The notes beneath the pieces were generated by a model. The model made no database searches, was not told the DNA's origin, and was given only the letters and a program-made list of their open reading frames with translations. From Solimicrobium silvestre (GTDB lineage: Bacteria > Pseudomonadota > Gammaproteobacteria > Burkholderiales > Burkholderiaceae_D), in contig NZ_PUGF01000030.1 in assembly GCF_002976435.1 (NCBI RefSeq), forward strand, positions 1 to 58,779: DNA of 58,779 nucleotides. Direction: 5' to 3'. The number at the start of each line of letters is the position of its first letter. The first letter of the stretch is position 1. Position numbers and translations under genes: made by a program. Positions 38,139 to 46,613 of the stretch are shown one piece after another.

Positions 38139-39437
38139 ATGAATCACCGAATTTTATCTGAAGATGATGAACTGGAGATACTCCAACGCGAGTCATATCG
38201 CTATTTTAAACACGAGACTAATCCAGAAAATGGATTGGTAATCGACAAAAGCGCTCCAGATTGGCCATCCAGTATTGCCGCTGTGGGACTTGCATTGACA
38301 GGTTATCCGGTTGCGGTTGAGCGAGGCTTCATCACACGTGATGAAGCAATCAAACTTGTATCAACTACGCTGAGATTTTTTTGGCAGAGTCCGCAAGGGC
38401 CTGAGCCTGATGCCACCGGTTATCACGGTTTTTATTATCATTTTCTTGACATGCAAACTGGGCGTCGTACTTGGAATTGTGAACTATCGACGATTGATAG
38501 TGCTTTTTTATTGGCTGGCGCATTAACTTGCGGCGAATACTTTAATGCAGATAATGTAGATGAAAAGGAAATTCGAACCTTGGCCAACGCGCTCTATCAA
38601 CGCGCCGACTGGCAATGGGTACGAGCTGAAGATAATACGGTCTCCATGGGCTGGACGCCAGAAAACGGATTCTTACCCTATAAATGGACAGGATACGATG
38701 AAGCTTTGTTGCTATACATCCTTGGTCTCGGTTCACCAACATATCCATTACCAGAAAGCAGTTATTTAAATTGGACATCAGGTTATCAATGGCAACACAG
38801 TTACGGCTATAGCTATTTATATTCCGCACCGCTATTTGCGCATCAGTTATCCCACATATGGGTTGATTTTCGAGGCATACAGGATGTTTATATGCAAGAT
38901 AAGGGAATCGACTACTTTGAAAATAGCCGGCGCGCGACACTAATTCAGCAGCAATACGCTATTCATAACCCACATGGATTTGCCGGTTACGGTGAATTTT
39001 GCTGGGGCTTTACTGCTAGTGATGGCCCTGGCCCCAGAGTTGTACATATAAATGGTATCAAGCACGAATTTTTCGATTACATCGCACGGGGTGCTCCAAA
39101 CGGCGTGGACGACGGCACTATTTCACCTTGGGTGGCAGTCGCATCGTTACCCTTCGCTCCGGAGATTGTATTACCCACTATTGATCACTTTGTGCATCAA
39201 ATTGGATTAAAAGCGGGCAATCCCTATGGCTTTAAATCTACCTTCAATCCAACCTATCCGTGCAATGCTCATGCTGTATACGGCTGGATGTCGCCATGGC
39301 ATTTCGCAATCAACGAAGGGCCGATTTTATTGATGGTTGAGAATTATCGCAGCGAACTAATCTGGAACTTGATGCGCAAAAATTCTTACATTATCCAAGG
39401 CTTGAAACGTGCCGGGTTTATTGGTGGATGGTTGTGA
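38139..39437 (+). CDS. PF10091 glucoamylase-family protein (GH144 endo-beta-1,2-glucanase-like)
   Basis: From the ATG at 38139 the protein has 432 residues; the frame opens at 38112. It starts ELEILQRESYRYFKHETNPENGLVID and has SSIAAVGLALTGYPVAVERGF, FYYHFLDMQTGRRTWNCELSTIDSA, WGFTASDGPGP and the C-terminal NEGPILLMVENYRSELIW. This pattern is PF10091, historically named glucoamylase; characterised members (GH144) cleave beta-1,2-glucan. No signal peptide is evident, so action in the cytoplasm is possible. The link with the beta-1,2-glucan synthase-like gene nearby supports a beta-1,2-glucan substrate, but that is inference. Confidence 0.8.
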   Translation: MNHRILSEDDELEILQRESYRYFKHETNPENGLVIDKSAPDWPSSIAAVGLALTGYPVAVERGFITRDEAIKLVSTTLRFFWQSPQGPEPDATGYHGFYYHFLDMQTGRRTWNCELSTIDSAFLLAGALTCGEYFNADNVDEKEIRTLANALYQRADWQWVRAEDNTVSMGWTPENGFLPYKWTGYDEALLLYILGLGSPTYPLPESSYLNWTSGYQWQHSYGYSYLYSAPLFAHQLSHIWVDFRGIQDVYMQDKGIDYFENSRRATLIQQQYAIHNPHGFAGYGEFCWGFTASDGPGPRVVHINGIKHEFFDYIARGAPNGVDDGTISPWVAVASLPFAPEIVLPTIDHFVHQIGLKAGNPYGFKSTFNPTYPCNAHAVYGWMSPWHFAINEGPILLMVENYRSELIWNLMRKNSYIIQGLKRAGFIGGWL

Positions 39438-39461
39438 TAGCTAAAAAAATTTAATCCGTAA

Positions 39462-39480
39462 GTGCGATGCCGCACAGATT
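39462..39480 (+). promoter_or_regulatory. Dispersed palindromic motif, copy 6
   Basis: GTGCGATGCCGCACAGATT, with perfect GTGCG/CGCAC arms. It lies 25 bases after the glucanase-like gene and about 190 before the next start. Confidence 0.55.
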
Positions 39481-39668
39481 CTTACACCGTTCAGTCACAT
39501 ACTTCCAATTAATCAGACAAAAAACATATTCATAAACAAATGCTGCTGTCTCAATCTCACAATAACTGAATGTGATGATTTGTATATGGTTACATTTGAC
39601 GTAGTGATGTCTTATTCAAAGAAAACAGAATCTTTCGAATTTAACAATCTATTGTAAGGAACAGAAAA

Positions 39669-40064
39669 ATGATCAGCAATAACCCCTCTTCTCTTAGTAT
39701 TTCCAAACATAACGATGCTATTCATCCGTCACGATTGTTTACTCAGCGAGAAATAGCGGTAACCCATGCAGCGAATGCGCTCCCTTTAACGATCAAAATG
39801 TCATTAGTCGATCGCATAAAAAAGCAGTTGATGCGTGGTTTCAAGAAAAATGAAATTACACTGATCAGCCCCAAAAATTACGAGATACAAATAATGCCCA
39901 CACCTAAGTTAACAAGCGGCGCACCCAGATTGGTGCGTAATGATCGCTTATTTTTTAGCGTAGCTGTCATATCGTTGATGAACCCAACTATCTCAAAAAG
40001 ATATTGGTTAGCAAATAAAGTACCGCGTGACAAATTGACTAATACCTCTTCAAATCTTGGCTAG
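39669..40064 (+). CDS. Hypothetical protein, 131 residues
   Basis: TAAGGAACAGAAAA precedes the ATG, a good Shine-Dalgarno. The protein is basic (KMSLVDRIKKQLMRGFKKN), has one weakly hydrophobic stretch (LFFSVAVISLMN) and no motif I recognise. It lies between the carbon island and the CsbD-like gene, and a dispersed-motif copy lies upstream, so it may be a stress-responsive protein. Coding status is supported mainly by the ribosome site and the intact frame. Confidence 0.5.
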   Translation: MISNNPSSLSISKHNDAIHPSRLFTQREIAVTHAANALPLTIKMSLVDRIKKQLMRGFKKNEITLISPKNYEIQIMPTPKLTSGAPRLVRNDRLFFSVAVISLMNPTISKRYWLANKVPRDKLTNTSSNLG

Positions 40065-40083
40065 TTAATGAAACAAATAACAT

Positions 40084-40101
40084 GATTAGGACTTACGCAA
40101 A
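40084..40101 (+). repeat. 18-mer GATTAGGACTTACGCAAA, second copy
   Basis: Identical to 25645-25662, where it abuts an inverted-repeat element. Possibly the end of a decayed insertion element or MITE. Confidence 0.5.
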
Positions 40102-40146
40102 GTAGCGTAGTTTTTCAGCAATTGTAGGTAACTTGGAGATGACATC

Positions 40147-40332
40147 ATGAACCGAAAGCAAATTAGAGGAACCATACGTGGGCTAGCAGGAAAACTAGAA
40201 GAGGAAACAGGTAAATTTCTGGGCAATTGGAATTTACGGCGTAGCGGAATAACAAAGAGAATTTCAGGAAATATGGAAAGGCGCGCCGGTGATGCTGTTG
40301 AGATGATTAAAATTATGCTAAAGCAGCACTGA
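40147..40332 (+). CDS. CsbD-like small stress protein
   Basis: The 61-residue protein has RKQIRGTIRGLAGKLEEETGKFLG and KRISGNMERRAGDAVEMIK, the repeated KGxxxxxxGKxxExxG-type pattern of the CsbD/YjbJ family of general-stress proteins. Their molecular role is unclear. GGAGATGACATC precedes the ATG. The family usually has about 60-70 residues, so this is full length, although the spacing of the second repeat is slightly unusual. Confidence 0.7.
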   Translation: MNRKQIRGTIRGLAGKLEEETGKFLGNWNLRRSGITKRISGNMERRAGDAVEMIKIMLKQH

Positions 40333-40472
40333 GCATTCAGGGTAGCGTTATCTGTACTAGTTGTGACTTTATAAGGCAGAAACTTTCAGATGACATAACA
40401 TCGGTGCGAAACATCTCCAACGAATTCGCCGTCGGCACTTCTCTATGGCGCGAACCGTATGGCATCATGATC

Positions 40473-42998
40473 TTACTCAAGTGGAACACCATGCAATAGA
40501 CTATGGTGCTGAAAGGCCTCGCAGATATTGTCGCGCAAGACTTTGTTGTCCCATGGCTTGGTGTAAAAGCGATAAATTGCGCCGCGGTTGATCGCGTTTA
40601 AAATGGATTCCACATCGATATAACCTGACAAGATAATCCGCAATGTATTGGGGTACATGTCTTTGACCAAGTCGAGGAAGACAGTGCCATTCATGGTGGG
40701 CATGCGCTGGTCGCACAGAATTACTTGCACCTTATGGAGTGCCAGTAATTCAAAACCCTCGGCGGCCGACTCTGCGGTCAGGATATGGTAACCATCCTGA
40801 CGCAGGACGCGTTGCAGCGCGGATAATATGTGGGCTTCATCGTCCACCAGCAAAAGTGTCTTGCGCGGCGTGCCTGCCTCGTCATCCTGTTTCGGCAGTC
40901 GCCTTTCTTCGCGCAGCATTTGCTCTAGTTCCAGCACCGGTAGCGGCCGGCTGAAATAATAGCCCTGGATTTGATCGCAGCGATGACGTCGCAAGTACTC
41001 TAGTTGCGCTGCTGTCTCGACACCTTCCGCAATGACTTCAAGCTTCAGACTATGGGCCATGTCGATGATGGCCTGCACAATGGCGGCATCGTCCGGATTA
41101 CTCGTTACTTCACGAATAAAAGCGATATCGATTTTTAATTTATCGATGGGGAAGCGACGCAAATAGGCCAGGCTCGAATAGCCAGTGCCGAAATCATCGA
41201 CGGAAATCTGCACGCCCCGATTTTTCAAATTTTTCAAACTGGCTATGGTTCGATCGGTATTCGCCATCATGGAACTCTCGGTCAATTCCAATTCAAGCAG
41301 ATCGGCTGTAATGTCGTTATCATCGAGCGCTTTGATGACATCCCCATCCAGATCGCCTTCGATGAACTGACGTCCGGAGACATTCACTGATACCTGTATC
41401 GGCCCGATTGAAGAATGGGCCCAAAGTCCGATTTGCTTGCATGCAGCGGCAATGACCCAACTACCCACGCGTACGATGAGGCCGGTCTCTTCCAATATCG
41501 GAATAAAATCTCCTGGAAAAACCAGGCCGTGCCCCGGCCGCTGCCAGCGCAGTAAAGCTTCCATACCGGTAACGCGACCACTATCGAGCCGCACCTTGGG
41601 TTGATAGTGCAATACGAATTCATTATTTTCAACGGCTTGACGCAAGGCTTTTTCCAGATCAAGCCGGGTCAACATCTCGACATTCATTTGTGCCGTAAAA
41701 AAGCGGAAAGTATCTCGTCCCGCATGTTTAGCCCGGTACATCGCCGTGTCTGCGTATCTGAGTAGTGTTTCAGGATCGGATGCGTCGGTGGGATAAATGG
41801 TGATGCCAATGCTGGCCGTTACAGTAACTTCGTGACCATTCAAGTCAAAAGGCCGGTGCAACGTATCTCGTATTTTATTGGCGACGATAACAGCATCCTG
41901 TTCGTCTTGCATCACCAGGACGAGAGCAAATTCATCACCACCCAAACGCCCGACTGTATCGCGAATGCGTACGCATTCGACAAGGCGGTTGCTGAATTGA
42001 CGTAGTAATTCATCGCCAACTCCATGGCCCAACGAGTCGTTCACATTTTTGAAAAGGTCTAGGTCGATAAACATGACGGCGATCAACCAGCCGCTATTCG
42101 CGGTCTGAAGCATAATCTTCTTTAAGGACTCATAGAATAACGTGCGATTGGGCAAGCCTGTAAGTGCATCGTAGTGCGCCAGATGGTGCAGGCGCAGTTC
42201 TGCCTGCTTGCGCTCTGTGATATCACGTACGACGCCAACAATGATCCAGTCCGGGCCGGAGGGTTGGGTCTGTCTATGCATTTCTACCTGCAATTGCGTA
42301 CCGTCCTTGCGGCGTAATTGAGTTTCGACCAAATCAGTCAAACTGTTACCAGTGATAGCAGCATAGTAGGCGCTTTGCAGCAGTTCTTGCGTGCCAGCCC
42401 CTAACTGCGACGGGTCCATTTCGAACAATTCTTCGCGTGTATAGCCGAGCATTTTGCAGGCTGTCGTATTGACCTCGATAAAATGCATGGTGGCATGGTT
42501 TAACAGGAAAATCGCGTTGGCGGTTGCATCCATCGCAGTACGGAAGCGTTGAAGATCAGCCATACGCGCCTGCACCTGTTGTTCCAGGACCAAACTATGG
42601 CTTTGAAGTGCGCAAAATGTTTTTAAGCGCAACAGATTACGCACCCTTAACCACAATTCTGCCCGGTCGACCGGCTTCGTCAAAAACTCTTCCGCACCCG
42701 CATTAAGACCGGCAAGGCGGGCGCTGCGGTCGATAAGAGCGGTCACCATGATGATCGGAATATTCGCCGTGGCGGGATTGGCCTTGAGGATGACAGCCAC
42801 CTGGTATCCGTCGATACCCGGCATCATAATGTCGAGCAAAATCAAGTCCGGTGTGCTTTGCCCAATCGAGGTCAGCGCATCTTCGCCATTGGCCGCACTG
42901 AGAGTGCGATAGCCTTCAGGTCGCAGCAACGTTTCTAACAGCTTGCGGCTCTGTGGTTCGTCATCGACGATGAGAATAGTGGCAGCGGCACTGCTCAT
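40473..42998 (-). CDS. REC-PAS-GGDEF-EAL-REC cyclic-di-GMP signalling protein
   Basis: The 841-residue protein has an N-terminal receiver (ILIVDDEPQSRK; DLILLDIMMPG), a PAS domain (about 150-270) and a GGDEF domain with intact RLGGDEFALV near 350. An inhibitory RxxD site (RIRD) lies five residues before it. An EAL domain follows with GMEALLRW near 478, DDFGTGYSSLAYL and EGVET. A second receiver (TLLLVDDEAHILSAL; VILCDQRMPTMNG) ends the protein. Both catalytic motifs look intact, so it could make or degrade cyclic-di-GMP under phosphorylation control. Its start overlaps the stop of the receiver gene (42995-43408), giving a three-gene operon with the hybrid kinase upstream. Confidence 0.92.
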   Translation of the reverse strand: MSSAAATILIVDDEPQSRKLLETLLRPEGYRTLSAANGEDALTSIGQSTPDLILLDIMMPGIDGYQVAVILKANPATANIPIIMVTALIDRSARLAGLNAGAEEFLTKPVDRAELWLRVRNLLRLKTFCALQSHSLVLEQQVQARMADLQRFRTAMDATANAIFLLNHATMHFIEVNTTACKMLGYTREELFEMDPSQLGAGTQELLQSAYYAAITGNSLTDLVETQLRRKDGTQLQVEMHRQTQPSGPDWIIVGVVRDITERKQAELRLHHLAHYDALTGLPNRTLFYESLKKIMLQTANSGWLIAVMFIDLDLFKNVNDSLGHGVGDELLRQFSNRLVECVRIRDTVGRLGGDEFALVLVMQDEQDAVIVANKIRDTLHRPFDLNGHEVTVTASIGITIYPTDASDPETLLRYADTAMYRAKHAGRDTFRFFTAQMNVEMLTRLDLEKALRQAVENNEFVLHYQPKVRLDSGRVTGMEALLRWQRPGHGLVFPGDFIPILEETGLIVRVGSWVIAAACKQIGLWAHSSIGPIQVSVNVSGRQFIEGDLDGDVIKALDDNDITADLLELELTESSMMANTDRTIASLKNLKNRGVQISVDDFGTGYSSLAYLRRFPIDKLKIDIAFIREVTSNPDDAAIVQAIIDMAHSLKLEVIAEGVETAAQLEYLRRHRCDQIQGYYFSRPLPVLELEQMLREERRLPKQDDEAGTPRKTLLLVDDEAHILSALQRVLRQDGYHILTAESAAEGFELLALHKVQVILCDQRMPTMNGTVFLDLVKDMYPNTLRIILSGYIDVESILNAINRGAIYRFYTKPWDNKVLRDNICEAFQHHSLLHGVPLE

Positions 42999-43408
42999 GG
43001 TATTTGACCGAAAAGATTTTCTTCGCTCGCCGCCGGTGGCTTTCGCTTGAGTAAGAGCGCATCAATCGCTGCATACAACTCCATATAGCGTAGCGGTTTG
43101 GCGATATAGGCGTCGCAACCGGCAATTCGAGTCTTTTCCTGATCGTCTTTCATCGCCATTGCGGTTAGCGCAATGACAGGAATGGAAGCAGTGCCAGGAT
43201 TTTGCTTCAATAGAGCAGTCGCAGCCAGTCCGTCCATGTCGGGTAGTTGGATATCCATCAAAATAAGCTCTGGCTGGCTGTCGCGCGCCAGCGTTAAACC
43301 TGTCTCGGCATCGACAGCGCACAGCGCTGTATGACCGGCGTTACGCAACAGAAAAGAAGCTAGTTTCATATTCGCCGGATTATCCTCAATGATTAATATT
43401 TTCGCCAT
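42995..43408 (-). CDS. Single-domain response regulator
   Basis: The 137-residue receiver has ILIIEDNPANMKLASFLL, the phosphoacceptor in LILMDIQLPDMDG, ALTAMAMKDD and the lysine in YIAKPLRYME. No output domain follows. Such DivK/CheY-like proteins relay phosphate between a hybrid kinase and another regulator, and here they lie between a hybrid kinase and a GGDEF-EAL protein. GGAGGTTCC precedes the ATG. Confidence 0.9.
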   Translation of the reverse strand: MAKILIIEDNPANMKLASFLLRNAGHTALCAVDAETGLTLARDSQPELILMDIQLPDMDGLAATALLKQNPGTASIPVIALTAMAMKDDQEKTRIAGCDAYIAKPLRYMELYAAIDALLLKRKPPAASEENLFGQIP

Positions 43409-43418
43409 GGAACCTCCT

Positions 43419-46013
43419 TCAATTAGGTGACAATGCGCGTGTTACTTCCGCGATAAAGCCGACACGATTGAAACCGGCTTTTTCGATAATGCGGATGGCC
43501 TTGTCCGGATTGCTATTGAGCGCGGCACGATCTTGCACTGTAATTTGCTTGGAGGTCAACGCCAGTATCGGGATGCACGCCGTATCGGCATTGCGTCGGA
43601 GTGCTAAAACCACATCGAATCCGCTCACTTCTGGCATCATCAAGTCCAGCAGGACCAAATCTGGCCGGAGCCTCTGCGCCAGGGCAATTGCCTCGATGCC
43701 GCCATATGCACGTACGACCGAATATGCCGGCGGCGGCAGGAACGCGGCAATCATGTCGACTGCTTTAGGATCATTGTCTACGACCAATACTGTACGAATG
43801 TGCCCTTCGCCCGAAAGCACGCCCAAATTGGTCAGTGAGGCTTTCAACTGGTTGCTGCTAATTGGCTTTTGGACTAAGGGTAAAGTGTGCGCGGCTTGGG
43901 CCGAGGTGCGCAACGGCAACCAGACGGCAAAGCGCGCCCCGTTGCCTTCTGCGCTAGCTACGGCTACAGCGCCCCCTTGTAGTTCCGTCAGTTGTTTTAC
44001 CATCGCAAGACCAAGACCGGTACCCTCGAATTTGCGCGCCAGGCTGCTGTCGATTTGACTGAAGGCCTGGAACAATTTCGCCATGTTTTCCTTCGAAATG
44101 CCGATGCCGTTATCAGTAACGCATATTTCAAGAAATTCGTTGAACTCATTGTCGGCGAGAGGAAAGCTATGCACCGGCCATATGCCGGGCAATGTGCCAA
44201 CGGTATTGCGTGAAACGCGGCGCGCGCTTAAAGTCACACGTCCTCGGTTGGCGCTGAATTTGACGGCGTTCGATAACATGTTGTACACAATTTGCTTGGT
44301 CTTGCGCATGTCCAAATGGGGTACACCCAGGTCGTCGCTTGTTTCCAGTTCGAGATTGATGTGCTGGGCTGCCGCTTTTTCCCTGACGATCGACAGACTG
44401 TTCGACAGCAGATTGTTCAAGTCGACTTCTTCCAGTTCAAGCGCCATCATGCCAGCTTCGACCTTCGACAAATCCAGGATGTCATTGATCAGAGACAGCA
44501 GATGCTGCCCACTCGTAAAAATATCGCCAATGTATTCCTGTTGGGTAGCACTCATCTGCCCCATCAGACCGTCCTTAAGCGCCTCGGAAAATCCGATAAT
44601 AGCGTTCAGCGGCGTGCGTAATTCATGCGACATAGTGGCTAGGAATTCCGATTTCATGCCGCTGGCATGCTCCAACTCGATATTTTTTTCCTGCAAGGCA
44701 CGCTCGAAGCGCTTGCGCTCAGTCACGTCGCGTGCCGCCGCAAATACGCCTTGCAGCTTGCGTTCGCGGTCGTGAAAGGTCGCGGCGTTGTAGGACACAA
44801 CCGTTTCTTCCCCGTTCTGCGCACGAACAGTCAGCTCATAGTTGCTCACTTTGTTCTCGGTAAGGACGCGCCTGATTGCCGCATCGGCACGAACCGGATC
44901 GGTAAAAAAATTCTTGCAGGGAGCGCCGATCAATTCATCGCGTGTACGCCCCGTAAGTGACATCATCTGCTGGTTCACATCCGAGATGATGCCCTGCGGG
45001 TCAGTCGTCATGAGCGCGTCGATATTCGATTCGATCAGAGAACGTGTATAAAACTGCTGGTCGCGTAGTCGTTGATCGGTCAGCGCCTTGGCTGCCTCGA
45101 CCTGCTTGCGTGCGGTGTTGTCGGTACCAATTAGTAAATAGCCGATGATTGCACCTTGATCATCGCGCAATGCCGTAACCGACACGACCGCCGGAAAACG
45201 GCTGCCATCCTTGCGGATATAGGTCAATTCATAGATATCTTCAATCCCTCGTGCGGCCTTGAAAACCAATGCCTCAAAGCCCGGCGCTATCGTTGTCCCG
45301 ACTTCAAGACTCAGTGCTTCGGCGCGCATAATAACTTCCTGCGAATCGGAAATGTCGGCCGGCGTAATCTTGTTCATGACCTCGGCTGCCGCGTAACCTA
45401 GCATGCGTTCGGCCCCGACATTGAATAATTGAATGACACCCTTTGCGTCGGTAGCAATACTGGAAAAATTGGCGCTGTTGAAAATTGCAGTCTGCAAGGC
45501 CCCCGCCTTGAGCAGCGCCTCTTCTGCCTGCTTGCGCGCGGTATTGTCGGTGCCGATCAACAAATATCCGATGATGTTTTCTTGTGCATCACGCAGCGCC
45601 GTGACCGAAACAATGGCAGGAAGACGGCTGCCGTCCTTGCAGATATACGTCAACTCGTAAATATCTTCGATGCCGCGAGAAGCCTTGAATACCAGCGCCT
45701 CAAAACCTGGCGTAATCGGCGTATCCAATTCCAGGCTCAGGGCGGTAGCCCGCGCAATCAATTCTTGTGGGTCGGAGATATTGGCTGGCGTGATTTGATT
45801 GACGACATCCACTGCCGCATATCCCAACATGCGTTCCGCGCCGACATTGAAAATCTGGATGACCCCTTTTTCATCCGTGGCAATACTGGAGAAATTGGCG
45901 CTATTGAAGATCGCGTCTTGCAACGCGCCTGTCTTCAACAGGATTTTTTTTCGCTTGGATTCCATGACACCATCAGGGCCGCCCGCCCCCTCACCGTAAC
46001 CAGTTTTTGGCAT
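43419..46013 (-). CDS. Hybrid sensor histidine kinase (3 PAS - HisKA - HATPase - REC)
   Basis: From the ATG at 46013 the protein has 864 residues. Three PAS domains (about 30-410) come first; the first two are near-identical tandem copies. The kinase has the H box FLATMSHELRTPLNAIIGF (His near 461), N box NMLSNAVKFS and G boxes DNGIGI and GTGLGLAM. The C-terminal receiver has VLVVDNDPKAVDM and LVLLDLMMPEVSG (Asp near 789). No membrane segment is seen, so it is a cytoplasmic sensor. It is first in an operon with a receiver protein and a GGDEF-EAL protein. Confidence 0.9.
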   Translation of the reverse strand: MPKTGYGEGAGGPDGVMESKRKKILLKTGALQDAIFNSANFSSIATDEKGVIQIFNVGAERMLGYAAVDVVNQITPANISDPQELIARATALSLELDTPITPGFEALVFKASRGIEDIYELTYICKDGSRLPAIVSVTALRDAQENIIGYLLIGTDNTARKQAEEALLKAGALQTAIFNSANFSSIATDAKGVIQLFNVGAERMLGYAAAEVMNKITPADISDSQEVIMRAEALSLEVGTTIAPGFEALVFKAARGIEDIYELTYIRKDGSRFPAVVSVTALRDDQGAIIGYLLIGTDNTARKQVEAAKALTDQRLRDQQFYTRSLIESNIDALMTTDPQGIISDVNQQMMSLTGRTRDELIGAPCKNFFTDPVRADAAIRRVLTENKVSNYELTVRAQNGEETVVSYNAATFHDRERKLQGVFAAARDVTERKRFERALQEKNIELEHASGMKSEFLATMSHELRTPLNAIIGFSEALKDGLMGQMSATQQEYIGDIFTSGQHLLSLINDILDLSKVEAGMMALELEEVDLNNLLSNSLSIVREKAAAQHINLELETSDDLGVPHLDMRKTKQIVYNMLSNAVKFSANRGRVTLSARRVSRNTVGTLPGIWPVHSFPLADNEFNEFLEICVTDNGIGISKENMAKLFQAFSQIDSSLARKFEGTGLGLAMVKQLTELQGGAVAVASAEGNGARFAVWLPLRTSAQAAHTLPLVQKPISSNQLKASLTNLGVLSGEGHIRTVLVVDNDPKAVDMIAAFLPPPAYSVVRAYGGIEAIALAQRLRPDLVLLDLMMPEVSGFDVVLALRRNADTACIPILALTSKQITVQDRAALNSNPDKAIRIIEKAGFNRVGFIAEVTRALSPN

Positions 46014-46394
46014 AAATGCTTCCGTAGACAAACACACATCAGTAAATGACGTGCATGTGAAATGCACGTAACGCTACTGCAGAGCAGGCTCGCGGGTCGC
46101 CACATCGACCAGCACTAAAACGTGAACTGGCCGACGGCAAGAAGGAGGGAGTTGGAAAAATTTTCACAGGTTGCCATCCCGATATACAACGAAATATGTA
46201 TGATCTGTGACAAGGAGGAGAAGATGCCTTGAGGTTGCTTATATCATGAATTTGAATCATGTCGGAGCTAATTTTTGATCTCAATCATAAATATCGGAAT
46301 TAATTAATAACTTGGAAATTGCACAATACTCGTAAAAGGCGAGTGGAAAGCGTATCGGCGCGGGCATTGCGCACTAAGCCAATTTAAGACTGAC

Positions 46395-46428
46395 CAAAAA
46401 ATTGAAAAGACGCTTCTGCAAAGAAGCG
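46395..46428 (-). terminator. Hairpin CGCTTCT...AGAAGCG followed by T-rich DNA
   Basis: On the minus strand the stem CGCTTC/GAAGCG (46411-46428) is followed by TCTTTTCAATTTTTT. It resembles a rho-independent terminator for transcripts leaving the PRC-barrel gene or the small frame just upstream. Confidence 0.5.
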
Positions 46429-46434
46429 CGTAGC

Positions 46435-46467
46435 TCATGTACGGTTGTCTGTTGTAAATCCCAACAT
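46435..46467 (-). CDS. Possible 10-residue leader peptide
   Basis: AAGGAGG lies eight bases before an ATG (minus strand). The frame reads MLGFTTDNRT and stops. A hairpin with a following T-rich run lies directly after (46395-46428). This looks like a leader-peptide/attenuator arrangement, but no structural gene follows closely on this strand: the hybrid kinase starts about 420 bases further on. A decayed gene start is also possible. Confidence 0.3.
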   Translation of the reverse strand: MLGFTTDNRT

Positions 46468-46613
46468 AAACCGCACCTCCTTAAAATGACACAAAAATGC
46501 ACAACCGATTTCAAATTGGCACAAAACAAAATCATCTTAGAACCCGCGTCGTTATGCGGATTCTTCAGAGTTTCATAGCAACTTAACCGGGCACTAGTGA
46601 AATCAAATGTGAA

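Larger units (their letters stand above)
46014..46613. other. 600-base intergenic region
   Basis: This region lies between the hybrid kinase start and the PRC-barrel gene end, both on the minus strand. It contains a minus-strand 10-codon frame with a perfect Shine-Dalgarno followed by a hairpin (described separately). No larger coding frame looks real. Purine-rich AAGGAGG sequences also occur on the plus strand near 46141 and 46214, the latter before an ATG followed at once by one codon and a stop. Confidence 0.5.

Noticed and set aside
43468-44775. Plus-strand frames of 196 and 230 residues opposite the hybrid kinase
   Set aside because: Kinase boxes and receiver are intact on the minus strand, and these frames are antisense shadows with serine/arginine-rich composition.
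45429-46049. Plus-strand frame of 206 residues opposite the PAS domains
   Set aside because: It mirrors the duplicated PAS coding sequence, shows the same internal repeat, and has no ribosome site or known domain.
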